From Billgrantia tianxiuensis (GTDB lineage: Bacteria > Pseudomonadota > Gammaproteobacteria > Pseudomonadales > Halomonadaceae), in assembly GCF_009834345.1 (NCBI RefSeq), contig NZ_CP035042.1, forward strand, positions 3,162,001-3,226,000: a DNA stretch of 64,000 nt. Direction: 5' to 3'. The translations under genes and the position numbers were made by a program. Below are positions 45,184-53,815 of this stretch, in pieces. Each line of letters starts with the position of its first letter. Position 1 is the stretch's first letter. The notes under the pieces were generated by a model. It saw only the letters and a program-made list of their open reading frames with translations. It did no database searches and was not told where the DNA came from.

Positions 45184-45707
45184 AGCGATGCAAGCTCCCA
45201 ACCGCCCGAACGCTGCTCACCCTGGCGCTGGTTGGCATGGCGTGGGTAGCCGGCTCGGCCATGGCGCAGCAGCGCGATGCCGACCAGCCCATCGAAGTGG
45301 AGGCCGACCGGCTCGACCTGGACGACCGTGCCGGCACGGCGGTCTACACCGGCGATGTCGATATTCGCCAGGGCAGCATGCGCCTGACCGGCGACCGGGT
45401 GGAGTTCCAACGCAATGCTGCCGGCGAACTCTCGCGTGCCACGGCACGCGGCGAACGCGCCTACATCGAACAGCAGCCCGATCCCGAGCAGCCCGTGGTA
45501 CGCGGCTGGGGGCGCACCATTATCTATCATGTGGCCGAACGACGGGTGGAACTGATCGACCGCGCCGAACTGCACCAGGGCGGCGATACCTTCGACGGCG
45601 GCTATCTCGAGTACTTCCTCGATCGCCGCGTCGTCCAGGCCCGTGCCGAAAGCGAAGGCGTCGAGGGGCGCCAGCGTATCCGCATGACCCTGCAGCCGGA
45701 GCGCTGA
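45180..45707 (+). CDS. lptA: LPS transport periplasmic bridge protein LptA
   Basis: 175 residues: a signal peptide cleaved after about residue 29 (GSAMA/QQ), then a beta-jellyroll beginning [22 protein letters not shown] and [17 protein letters not shown]. The start at 45180 overlaps the restored lptC stop (ATGA). The upstream open frame is read-through. Confidence 0.94.
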   Translation: MKRCKLPTARTLLTLALVGMAWVAGSAMAQQRDADQPIEVEADRLDLDDRAGTAVYTGDVDIRQGSMRLTGDRVEFQRNAAGELSRATARGERAYIEQQPDPEQPVVRGWGRTIIYHVAERRVELIDRAELHQGGDTFDGGYLEYFLDRRVVQARAESEGVEGRQRIRMTLQPER

Positions 45708-45708
45708 G

Positions 45709-46440
45709 ATGCCAATGAAGACCCTGCATGCCCGGCACCTGGCCAAGAGCTACAAACGCCGCCGCGTGGTACACGACATCAGCCTCTCCATCGAGCAGGG
45801 CTGCGTGGTCGGCCTGCTCGGCCCCAACGGGGCCGGCAAGACGACTTCGTTCTACATGATCGTCGGGCTAGTGAAAGCGGATGCTGGCGAAGTCCACATC
45901 GATGACCAGGACCTCTCGCACAGCGCGATGCACGAGCGTGCCCAGGCTGGTATCGGCTACCTGCCGCAGGAAGCTTCGATTTTCCGCAAGCTGTCGGTGG
46001 CCGACAACATCATGGCCATCCTCGAGACGCGCAAGGACCTCGACCGCCACGGGCGGCACGAGCGGCTCGAACGCCTGCTGGAGGACTTCCACGTCACCCA
46101 CATTCGCGACAACCTGGGCATGAGCCTGTCCGGCGGCGAACGCCGACGTGTCGAGATCGCCCGCGCCCTGGCCACCGAACCGGCGTTCATTCTGCTCGAT
46201 GAACCCTTTGCCGGGGTCGACCCGATCTCGGTGGGCGAGATCAAGGGCATCATCCGTCAGCTCAAGGCACGCAACATCGGTGTCCTGATCACCGACCACA
46301 ACGTTCGCGAAACGCTCGATATCTGCGATTCGGCCTATATCGTCGGCGACGGCCAGATCATCGCCGAAGGGGACGCTGCGGCCATTCTCGCCAACAAGCG
46401 GGTACGAGAAGTCTACCTGGGAGAGGATTTCCGGCTCTAA
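45709..46440 (+). CDS. lptB: LPS export ABC transporter ATPase LptB
   Basis: 243 residues. Walker A is [18 protein letters not shown]-loop [10 protein letters not shown], signature [15 protein letters not shown], Walker [14 protein letters not shown] and switch [10 protein letters not shown]. It powers LPS extraction by LptFG. It lies one base after the lptA stop. Confidence 0.97.
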   Translation: MPMKTLHARHLAKSYKRRRVVHDISLSIEQGCVVGLLGPNGAGKTTSFYMIVGLVKADAGEVHIDDQDLSHSAMHERAQAGIGYLPQEASIFRKLSVADNIMAILETRKDLDRHGRHERLERLLEDFHVTHIRDNLGMSLSGGERRRVEIARALATEPAFILLDEPFAGVDPISVGEIKGIIRQLKARNIGVLITDHNVRETLDICDSAYIVGDGQIIAEGDAAAILANKRVREVYLGEDFRL

Positions 46441-46507
46441 ACCCCAACCACCCCGGCAACACTATGATTTAAATTAAAAGTTACTCAAAAGGCATGAATA
46501 TTGCCGA

Positions 46508-46523
46508 TGGCATGCTTATTGCA
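46508..46523 (+). promoter_or_regulatory. Sigma-54 (-24/-12) promoter upstream of rpoN
   Basis: TGGCATGCTTATTGCA matches TGGCAYR-N4-TTGCW, with exactly 10 bases between the GG and GC doublets. The predicted start (about 46534) is 60 bases before rpoN. No activator site is recognised upstream, although the region is A/T-rich (46467-46500). Confidence 0.6.
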
Positions 46524-46533
46524 GTTATTTCGC

Positions 46534-46562
46534 TTGCAAGTCATCGCACGCCGGTCTAGGGT
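46534..46562 (+). promoter_or_regulatory. Alternative sigma-70-like promoter of rpoN
   Basis: TTGCAA (46534-46539), 17-base spacer, TAGGGT (46557-46562). The -10 is weak. It would let rpoN be expressed without sigma-54. Confidence 0.3.
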
Positions 46563-46594
46563 AGAGTTTTCCGGCAAATGAGCCCCGTATTCTC

Positions 46595-48013
46595 ATGGCC
46601 ATGAAAGCATCTTTGCAACTGCGTGTCGGCACCCAGCTGACCATGACTCCCCAGCTGCAGCAGGCCATCGCCCTGCTGCAGCTTTCGACTCTCGACCTGC
46701 GCCAGGAGATCCAACAGGCGCTGGAATCCAACCCCATGCTGGAGCTCGACGACGGCTTTGGTGAACAGGCCGTCAGCGAAGCCCAAAGCGAAGACTGGGC
46801 CAGCGAAATACCCAACGAGCTGTCGACCGACAGCGACTGGACCGATACCTACCCCGATCATGGCAGCGGCTCGGGTGTCACTGGCGAAGGCCCCGACTTC
46901 GAGCGTCAGGCCTCGGAGCAGACCCTGGCCGGACACCTGGTCTGGCAACTGGCGATGACCGACCTGAGCGAGCGCCAGCACATTATCGCCGAGAGCTTGA
47001 TCGATGCCGTCGATGGTGCCGGTTACCTGGCCCAGACACTGGAGGAGATCCGCGACGGACTGCGCCAGCAGGGCCTCGACGGCCTGACCGTACGGGAAGT
47101 CGAGCAGGTATTGCTGCGACTGCAGCAGTTCGAGCCTACCGGGGTATTCTCCCGCGACTTGCGCGAGTGCCTGATGCTGCAGCTAGCCACCCTGCCCGAC
47201 GACACGCCCCTGCTACCCCAGACCCGCCGCCTGGTGCGCCAGTTTCTCGAAGCCCTGGCCGCCGACGATCGCCGCCTGCTCAAGCGCCGATTGGGGTTGG
47301 ACGACGAAGCCTTGGACGAGGTCATCGCCCTGGTCCGTTCGCTGAACCCCCGCCCGGGCAGCGCCTATGCCGAGGTCGGCAGCAGCTACGTCACGCCGGA
47401 TCTGGTTGCCTATCATGACGAGTCCGGCTGGCGTGTCGAGCTGAACGCCGACGCCCTGCCCCGGTTGCGCATCCAACCCGACTACGTTGCCCTGGTGCGC
47501 CGCGCCGACAAGAGTCAGGACAATCAGTTTCTCAAGGATCACCTGCAGGAGGCGCGCTGGCTGATGAAGAGCCTGGCGAGCCGCAATGACACCCTGCTAC
47601 GGGTGGGCCGCGAAATCATGGCGCGCCAGATCGAGTTCCTCGAGCAGGGCGAGGAAGCCATGAAGCCCCTGGTGCTGGCCGATATCGCTCAGGCCGTCGA
47701 GATGCATGAGTCGACCATCTCTCGCGTGACCACACAAAAGTTCATCCACACGCCACGCGGTGTGTTCGAACTCAAGTACTTCTTCTCCAGCCATGTCGGC
47801 GGCAACGGCGATGGCGACGCCCACTCCAGCACGGCGATTCGCGCCCGCATTCGCAAGCTGATCGCCGATGAGCCGCCACGCAAGCCGCTCTCCGACAGCC
47901 GCCTGGTGGAATTGCTCGCAGACGACGGGATTCAGGTGGCACGCCGCACCGTTGCCAAGTATCGTGAGGCCTTGGGGATTCCCTCCTCGAGCGAGCGCAA
48001 GCGTTTTCGCTGA
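46595..48013 (+). CDS. rpoN: RNA polymerase sigma-54 factor
   Basis: 472 residues. The N-terminal Gln-rich activator-responsive region I is LTMTPQLQQAIALLQLSTLDL and an acidic region II follows. The core-binding domain spans roughly 110-300. HTH and the RpoN box (ARRTVAKYREALGIP) are near the end. It directs transcription from -24/-12 promoters with AAA+ activators. Two in-frame ATGs lie at the start (46595 and 46601). Confidence 0.97.
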   Translation: MAMKASLQLRVGTQLTMTPQLQQAIALLQLSTLDLRQEIQQALESNPMLELDDGFGEQAVSEAQSEDWASEIPNELSTDSDWTDTYPDHGSGSGVTGEGPDFERQASEQTLAGHLVWQLAMTDLSERQHIIAESLIDAVDGAGYLAQTLEEIRDGLRQQGLDGLTVREVEQVLLRLQQFEPTGVFSRDLRECLMLQLATLPDDTPLLPQTRRLVRQFLEALAADDRRLLKRRLGLDDEALDEVIALVRSLNPRPGSAYAEVGSSYVTPDLVAYHDESGWRVELNADALPRLRIQPDYVALVRRADKSQDNQFLKDHLQEARWLMKSLASRNDTLLRVGREIMARQIEFLEQGEEAMKPLVLADIAQAVEMHESTISRVTTQKFIHTPRGVFELKYFFSSHVGGNGDGDAHSSTAIRARIRKLIADEPPRKPLSDSRLVELLADDGIQVARRTVAKYREALGIPSSSERKRFR

Positions 48014-48122
48014 GGCCTCCACGTAACGTTGACGCCAGACAATCTCGGCGGCTCGAGGGGGTTTGCAGGGCAGTAAAAAGGGTTACAATCGAGCTACCAC
48101 CCGAAGGACGAAGGAGCTTGTC

Positions 48123-48431
48123 ATGCAAGTCAACATCACCGGCCATCATGTAGAGCTGACCGATTCACTGCGTGACTACGTGAGCGAGAAGCTGAACCGC
48201 GTCCAACGCCACTATGACAACATTACCAACGTGCAGGTCACGCTCTCGATCGAGAAGGAACGCCAACAAGCCGCCTGTACGATACATGCCGCCGGCGCCG
48301 ACCTGCATGCCGAAGCTTCCGATCCCGACATGTACGCCGCTATCGATGCCTTGACCGACAAGCTCGACCGTCAACTGGTCAAACACAAGGAAAAAGCCCA
48401 GGCGCGCGCCCAGGGCGCCGGCATTCGCTGA
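48123..48431 (+). CDS. hpf: Ribosome hibernation promoting factor (short HPF)
   Basis: 102 residues from ATG 48123, behind AAGGAG. It carries MQVNITGHHVELTDSLRDYVSEKL, VTLSIEKERQQAACTIHAAGADLHAEASDPDMYAAIDALTDKL in alternating strands and helices, and a short tail typical of the short HPF/YhbH type that forms 100S ribosomes. In many genera this gene follows rpoN. Confidence 0.95.
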   Translation: MQVNITGHHVELTDSLRDYVSEKLNRVQRHYDNITNVQVTLSIEKERQQAACTIHAAGADLHAEASDPDMYAAIDALTDKLDRQLVKHKEKAQARAQGAGIR

Positions 48432-48437
48432 GTTGCC

Positions 48438-48908
48438 ATGACACTGGAAACCATCCTGCCCCCGGAACGCGCGCTGTTCGACGTTCCGGGAGGCAGCAAG
48501 AAGAGGGTGCTGGAGTTCTTCAGCACCTTCATTGCGCAGAACACTCCGAGCCTCGACAGCCAGGAAGTCTTCAGCCGGCTGGTCGGCCGCGAGAGGCTGG
48601 GTAGCACTGGCATCGGCAATGGCGTCGCCATTCCCCATGCCCGTAGCCCACACTGCCATAGCCCCGTGGCGGCTTTTCTCAAACTGGCGGAGCCCATCGA
48701 TTTTGACGCCATCGACGGCGAACCGGTCGATCTCGTCTTCGTACTGCTGGTACCCGAGGAGGCCGACGACACCCACCTGTCGCTGCTGAGCCAGGTGGCC
48801 AGCGTGATGAACGATGCCGACACACGTGCACGGCTGCGCAAATGCGAGAGCCAGCGCGAACTCCACGAGCGTCTCATCGAAGCGATACGACGACAGTCCT
48901 CGGCCTGA
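48438..48908 (+). CDS. ptsN: Nitrogen-PTS enzyme IIA (PtsN)
   Basis: 156 residues, EIIA fold. The phosphorylated His is at about 67 in GNGVAIPHARSP. It receives phosphate from NPr and signals on nitrogen and potassium status. It lies 6 bases after hpf. Confidence 0.96.
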   Translation: MTLETILPPERALFDVPGGSKKRVLEFFSTFIAQNTPSLDSQEVFSRLVGRERLGSTGIGNGVAIPHARSPHCHSPVAAFLKLAEPIDFDAIDGEPVDLVFVLLVPEEADDTHLSLLSQVASVMNDADTRARLRKCESQRELHERLIEAIRRQSSA

Positions 48909-48954
48909 ATTTTTCGTTACGCCGTTCGGCCAGCCCCTGATCAGGAGAACCCTC

Positions 48955-49875
48955 ATGCAGCTTGTGATCATCAGCGGCCGTTCCGGCTCTGGCAAATCGA
49001 TCGCACTGCAAGCGCTCGAGGACATTGGCTACTATGCCATCGACAACCTGCCGGCGATGCTGCTCGGGTCGCTGGTCGATGAGCTACGTAACTCCCCTAC
49101 GATCCAGACTTCCATCGCCGTCAGCATCGATGCACGCAACCTGCCTCATGCCCTGGAACGTTTCCCGCGGCTGCTGGAAGAGCTGCGCGCCAAGCAGGTC
49201 GACTGCCAGATCGTCTACCTGACGACCGATGCCAAGATCCTGCACGAGCGCTACTCCGCCACCCGGCGTCGCCACCCCCTGACCCGTGGCCGCGACATGA
49301 CCCTGGGTGAAGCCATCGAGTCGGAAGACGCCACGTTGAGCGACATTCGCAACCTGGCAGACCTGATCATCGACACTTCGCGGCTGTCGGTGCACGACCT
49401 TCGCGGCCGTATCACCGAGCAGGTGGCCAGCCATCGCGCCGACCAGTTGACCCTGACCGTGGAATCGTTCGGCTTCAAGGGCGGCGTGCCGCTCGATGCC
49501 GACATCGTCTTCGATGCGCGCTGCCTGCCCAATCCTTATTGGGACCCCCGCCTGCGCTCAGCCACCGGCAGGGAGCCCAGCATCGTGGAATTCCTGGAGC
49601 AGTACCCGCTGGTTCAGCAAATGCTCGACGATATCATCGCCTGGGTCGAACGCTGGCTACCGGCGTATCGCGATTCTCACCGCAGCTACCTTACCGTCGC
49701 CATCGGTTGCACCGGTGGCCAGCACCGCTCTGTCTATCTCGCCGAACGTCTCGCGCACCACTTGGCACAGCAGCAGCCGGACGTGCGCCTGCGTCATCGC
49801 GAACTCGGTATCCATACGCCGGTCACCGCCACACAGGAGCCGACCGCCGAGACGCCTGACCACAAGGAATCGTAG
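48955..49875 (+). CDS. rapZ: RNase adaptor / nucleotide-binding protein RapZ
   Basis: 306 residues from ATG 48955 (QLVIISGRSGSGKSIALQALED), with Walker A at about 8-15. The C-terminal domain carries GCTGGQHRSVYLAERLA. In E. coli RapZ senses glucosamine-6-phosphate and guides RNase E to GlmZ, controlling GlmS and so envelope precursors. It lies between ptsN and npr as usual. Confidence 0.96.
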   Translation: MQLVIISGRSGSGKSIALQALEDIGYYAIDNLPAMLLGSLVDELRNSPTIQTSIAVSIDARNLPHALERFPRLLEELRAKQVDCQIVYLTTDAKILHERYSATRRRHPLTRGRDMTLGEAIESEDATLSDIRNLADLIIDTSRLSVHDLRGRITEQVASHRADQLTLTVESFGFKGGVPLDADIVFDARCLPNPYWDPRLRSATGREPSIVEFLEQYPLVQQMLDDIIAWVERWLPAYRDSHRSYLTVAIGCTGGQHRSVYLAERLAHHLAQQQPDVRLRHRELGIHTPVTATQEPTAETPDHKES

Positions 49876-49876
49876 C

Positions 49877-50146
49877 GTGCCCTGCCGCAAGCTGATCCTG
49901 ACCAACAAACGCGGCCTGCACGCTCGCGCTGCCACCAAGCTGGTGCAGTGCTGCCAGCCCTTCAATGCACGTATCATCGTCAGCCGGGGCCCCCAGCAGG
50001 CCGATGCCAACAACATCATGGCGTTGCTGATGCTGGGCGCACCCTGCGGCACCGAACTCGAGGTCAGCGCCGCAGGAGAGGATGCCGAAGCGGCCCTGGA
50101 GGCCATCGAGGCTCTGTTCGAGGCCCGCTTCGAAGAGGATAACTAG
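49877..50146 (+). CDS. npr: Nitrogen-PTS phosphocarrier NPr
   Basis: 89 residues. GTG start at 49877, one base after the rapZ stop, with no ATG at the family start. HPr fold with active His at about 15 (NKRGLHARAATKLV) and NIMALLMLGAPCGTELEV. It passes phosphate to PtsN. Confidence 0.94.
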   Translation: MPCRKLILTNKRGLHARAATKLVQCCQPFNARIIVSRGPQQADANNIMALLMLGAPCGTELEVSAAGEDAEAALEAIEALFEARFEEDN

Positions 50147-50236
50147 GGGAATGGCTGCGCTCGGCCATGCGGTGTTGAAGCCCTCTTCGCAGTGCCGTCG
50201 GGCTTCGCCTGGCCTGGCCATCGCTCGCTCATTCCC
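50147..50236. repeat. Long imperfect inverted repeat between npr and pmbA
   Basis: The outer arms GGGAATG (50147-50153) and CATTCCC (50230-50236) and the inner arms GAAGCCC (50177-50183) and GGGCTTC (50200-50206) enclose partly pairing G/C sequence. It starts right at the npr stop and lies between convergent genes, so it may end both transcripts. The size also suits a REP-like element. Confidence 0.5.
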
Positions 50237-50274
50237 GATAACTTAATGGGGAAAGCGTAAAGCGCCCATTCAGC

Positions 50275-51615
50275 TCATGAGCCGGCCACGGTCATCTCGT
50301 CGATCAGCCAACTGCCGGTATGGATACTGCCGCGGGTATCGATGTCGCTGCCCACGCCGACCAGCCCCTTGAACATCGCTTCGAGATTGCCGGCAATGGT
50401 GAACTCCTCCACTGGATGCTGGATTTCGCCGTTCTCAACCCAGAAGCCGGCCGCACCGCGGGAGTAGTCGCCGGTGACACCGTTCACCCCCTGCCCCATT
50501 AGCTCGGTGACCAGCACGCCTCGACCCATCCGCGAGAGCAGTGCCTCGCGCGACTCGAGCGGGGCCGTGATGCGCAGGTTGCGCGCCCCGCCTGCGTTGC
50601 CGGTGGTCTGCATGCCAAGACGCCGCGCGCTGTAGGCCGAGAGCATGTAGCTGGCAAGGCGCCCTGCTTCGATGAAAACGTTGTCGCGAGTCTGCACGCC
50701 ATCGTTGTCGAACGGCGAGCTGGCCATGGCGCCGCGCTCCATGGGCCGTTCGCCCAAGCTGAACCAGTCGGGAAACAGTGGTTCACCCAACCGGTCGCAC
50801 AGGAACGACGCTTGGCGATAGAGCGCACCACCGGCTATGGCACTCATCAGGTGGCCGACGAGACCGCTGGCCACGGTGGCATCGAACAGCACCGGCAAGC
50901 GCCCAGTGGCCGGCCGCTGCGCGCCCAGGCGACGCAGGGTGCGCTCGGCGGCACGCTTGCCCACTTCCTCTGCGGCCAACAGGTCGCGGGGATTGCGCGC
51001 ACTGGTGTAATCGTAGTCGCGCTGCATGCCGCCCTCATCTTCGGCGATCAACATGCAGGACAGCGAATGCCGGCTACCACGCTGACTGCCGAGGAAGCCA
51101 TGACTATTGGCATACACCCGCACCCCCTCGCCACTGGAGAGCGACGCCCCCTCGGACTGGCGGATGCCGGACTCGGCACGCCCGGCCGCTTCACAGGCCA
51201 GTGCCAGCTCGACGGCCTGTTCGGTGGAGAGCGACCAGGGGTGGTGCACGTCGAGGTCCGGCAGGTCGGTGGCCATCAACTCGGCATCGGCCAGCCCCGC
51301 CGCAGGATCCTCACCGGTATACAGCGCGATGGCCATGGCTTTCTCCACGACCTCACGGATCGAGGCATCGCTGGCATCGGTGGAGGAGGCGCTGCCCTTG
51401 TGGCCGCGCAGGTAGACCGTGACGGCAATTCCCTGGTCGCGGGAGAGTTCGACGGACTCCACCTCTCCTTCACGTACGCTGATGCCGATTCCCTGATCGA
51501 CACTGGCTCCCACTTCGCAGGCATCCGCCCCCAGGTGCTTCGCCAGAAGCAGCGCCTGCTCGGCGCGGGACTCCAGCAGGGCCTGCTGGGCAGCGGCATC
51601 GAAAGCCTTGGTCAT
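50275..51615 (-). CDS. pmbA: TldD/PmbA family metalloprotease subunit PmbA (TldE)
   Basis: 446 residues from ATG 51615 (MTKAFDAAAQQALLE). An ATG five codons upstream is possible. Conserved features are DACEVGASVDQGIGISVREGEVESVE, FDATVASGLVGHLMSAIAGGALYR, and NVFIEAGRLASYMLSAYSARRLGMQTTGNAGGARNL. It forms a heterodimer with TldD, which carries the zinc site, and degrades unfolded peptides such as modified microcin precursors. Confidence 0.95.
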   Translation of the reverse strand: MTKAFDAAAQQALLESRAEQALLLAKHLGADACEVGASVDQGIGISVREGEVESVELSRDQGIAVTVYLRGHKGSASSTDASDASIREVVEKAMAIALYTGEDPAAGLADAELMATDLPDLDVHHPWSLSTEQAVELALACEAAGRAESGIRQSEGASLSSGEGVRVYANSHGFLGSQRGSRHSLSCMLIAEDEGGMQRDYDYTSARNPRDLLAAEEVGKRAAERTLRRLGAQRPATGRLPVLFDATVASGLVGHLMSAIAGGALYRQASFLCDRLGEPLFPDWFSLGERPMERGAMASSPFDNDGVQTRDNVFIEAGRLASYMLSAYSARRLGMQTTGNAGGARNLRITAPLESREALLSRMGRGVLVTELMGQGVNGVTGDYSRGAAGFWVENGEIQHPVEEFTIAGNLEAMFKGLVGVGSDIDTRGSIHTGSWLIDEMTVAGS

Positions 51616-51762
51616 GTGTGTCTCCCTCATTCACCGGCCAAGCCGGTCCTCGCAAGTGTCACTTCCCGCCGCAAGGCGGCGGCCTGATATACTGCTGCCA
51701 TTCGGGCCTGTTCGCTGCGCGATGGCCAACCGAATTCCAATCCCTTACCACTTGGATGCGGC

Positions 51763-52268
51763 ATGACCCAGGATATTCCCTCCCCCTCCGACGAAAGACC
51801 CAGCAAGTCGCAGCTCAAGCGTGAAATGCATGCGCTGCAGGCACTGGGCGAGCAGATCATCGCCATGACTCCCGCGGAACGTGCCCGCTTCCCGCTTTCC
51901 GAGGACATGCTCGCCGCCGTCGAGGAAACCTCCCGCATCCGCTCCACGAGGGGCGCCGGCGCCACATGCAGTACGTGGGCAAGCTGATGCGGCGCGAGGA
52001 CCTGGAAGCGATCCAGGCCGTGTTCGACGAAATCGAGCAGGAGAACCGTCGCCGCGATCTGGCCTTCCATCGTCTCGAGAAGTGGCGTGACCGGCTGATC
52101 GACGAAGGCGACGAGGCCGTGGAGGCCTTCATCGCCGACTATCCCGATGTCGATCGCCAGGCGCTTCGCCAGTTGATCCGCAACGCCAGAAGCGAGCGCG
52201 AACGGGGCAAGCCCCCAGCCAACGCCCGCAAACTGTTCCGGCTGATCCGCGATACGGCCGGACTATAG
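51763..52268 (+). CDS. yjgA: Ribosome biogenesis protein DarP / YjgA (DUF615; one frame break)
   Basis: About 168 residues. The N-terminal part SKSQLKREMHALQALGEQIIAM and the C-terminal part RRHMQYVGKLMRREDLEAIQAVFDEI are the two halves of DUF615 but lie in different frames. One added C at CC 51944-51945 gives RIRSHEGRRRHMQYVGKL. The protein associates with late 50S intermediates. It is divergent from pmbA. Confidence 0.92.
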
Positions 52269-52303
52269 CGCGGCGAGCTACGGGCCTCGGGCAACGAGCA
52301 AAG

Positions 52304-52331
52304 CCCGCAGCCCGCAGCCCGCAGCCCGCAG
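52304..52331 (+). repeat. CCCGCAG x4 tandem repeat
   Basis: Four perfect copies of the 7-mer CCCGCAG between the convergent yjgA and tldD ends, flanked by CTACGGGCC (52279-52287) and GGCCCTCGTAG (52348-52358), which can pair. It may vary in copy number between strains. Confidence 0.85.
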
Positions 52332-52360
52332 GATCTACAAGCTTGCGGCCCTCGTAGTGG

Positions 52361-53815
52361 TCAAGATTGCGTTCCTCCAACGGTGAGCTCATCAAGCTTC
52401 AACGTCGGCTGGCCAACCCCCACCGGCACGCCCTGTCCCTCCTTGCCGCATACGCCGATGCCAGTGTCGAGTTCCAGGTCGTGGCCGATCATCGACACCC
52501 GCCCCATCGCCTCCGGCCCGTTGCCGATCAGGGTGGCGCCCTTCACCGGCACGGTGATCCTGCCATTCTCAATCAAATAGGCTTCGCTCGCCGAGAACAC
52601 GAACTTGCCCGAGGTGATGTCCACCTGGCCACCGCCGAAGCTGACCGCATAGATACCACGCTTGACGCTGCCGATGATGTCGGCCGGATCGTCCTGGCCA
52701 GCCAGCATGTAGGTATTGGTCATGCGCGGCATCGGCATGTGGGCGAACGACTCGCGCCGGGCATTGCCGGTGGGCGTCATGCCCATCAGCCGGGCGTTGA
52801 GCTTGTCCTGCATGTAGCCGGTGAGGATGCCGTCCTCGATCAACGTGGTGTTCTGGCCCGGTGTGCCTTCGTCGTCCACGCTCATGGAGCCGCGCCGATC
52901 GGCCAGGGTGGCATCGTCCACCACCGTCACGCCAGGCGCAGCGACACGTTGCCCCATGCGACCGGCAAAGGCGGAACTGCCCTTGCGGTTGAAGTCGCCC
53001 TCCAGGCCGTGCCCCACCGCCTCGTGAAGCAGAATCCCCGGCCAACCGGGGCCAAGCACCACCGGCATCTGCCCGGCCGGAGCGTCCACTGCCTCCAGGT
53101 TTACCAGCGCCTGACGCACCGCCTCCTTGGCAAAGCGCTCGGCGGCGTTGTCATCGCGCAGCCGCGACATGGCATAGCGCCCGCCGCCACCCGCACTGCC
53201 ACGCTCACGTCGTCCATTCCGGACCGCAATGACGCTGACGTTGAAACGCACCAGCGGCCGAATGTCCGCCGCCAGGGTGCCATCGCTGGCACGCACCAGC
53301 ACGACCTCGTGCACGCCGGTGAGCGATGCGCTGACCTGGGAGACAGCCGGGTCGGCGGCACGCGCCACCCGGTCGGCTTGCTTGAGCATGGCAATCTTCT
53401 CTTCCGCCGACAGGCCGGCGAGAGGATCGATTGCGGCATAGCGCAACGCGCCCTGGCTCACGACTCGGGAACCAAGCGGAAGACGCGCTCCGCTGCGCAC
53501 GATGCCCGAGGCCGTGCGCCCCGTTTCCGCCAGGGCATCGAGAGTGATCTGGTTGGAATAGGCGAAGCCGGTCTTCTCGCCCGCCATGGCACGCACACCG
53601 ACGCCCCCGTCGATGTTGTAGCCGGCCTCCTTGACCTCGCCATCCTCGAGCACCCAGCTCTCGTGCCAGCTTCTCTGGAAATAGAGGTCGGCATAATCGA
53701 CCCCCGGAGCCAGCACGTGGCCGAGTCCAGCATCGAGGGCGTCGATATCCAGCCCACCGGGGTGCAATAGGATCTCGACGGCGGTATCGAGCAAGGCAGG
53801 TGAAGATGTCGTCAT
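52361..53815 (-). CDS. tldD: Zinc metalloprotease TldD
   Basis: 484 residues. The zinc motif HExxxH is in [21 protein letters not shown] ladder of conserved Gly-rich strands and the C-terminal [21 protein letters not shown] with a metal-binding Cys follow. Partner of PmbA. The start overlaps the yhdP stop by 4 bases. Confidence 0.97.
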   Translation of the reverse strand: MTTSSPALLDTAVEILLHPGGLDIDALDAGLGHVLAPGVDYADLYFQRSWHESWVLEDGEVKEAGYNIDGGVGVRAMAGEKTGFAYSNQITLDALAETGRTASGIVRSGARLPLGSRVVSQGALRYAAIDPLAGLSAEEKIAMLKQADRVARAADPAVSQVSASLTGVHEVVLVRASDGTLAADIRPLVRFNVSVIAVRNGRRERGSAGGGGRYAMSRLRDDNAAERFAKEAVRQALVNLEAVDAPAGQMPVVLGPGWPGILLHEAVGHGLEGDFNRKGSSAFAGRMGQRVAAPGVTVVDDATLADRRGSMSVDDEGTPGQNTTLIEDGILTGYMQDKLNARLMGMTPTGNARRESFAHMPMPRMTNTYMLAGQDDPADIIGSVKRGIYAVSFGGGQVDITSGKFVFSASEAYLIENGRITVPVKGATLIGNGPEAMGRVSMIGHDLELDTGIGVCGKEGQGVPVGVGQPTLKLDELTVGGTQS

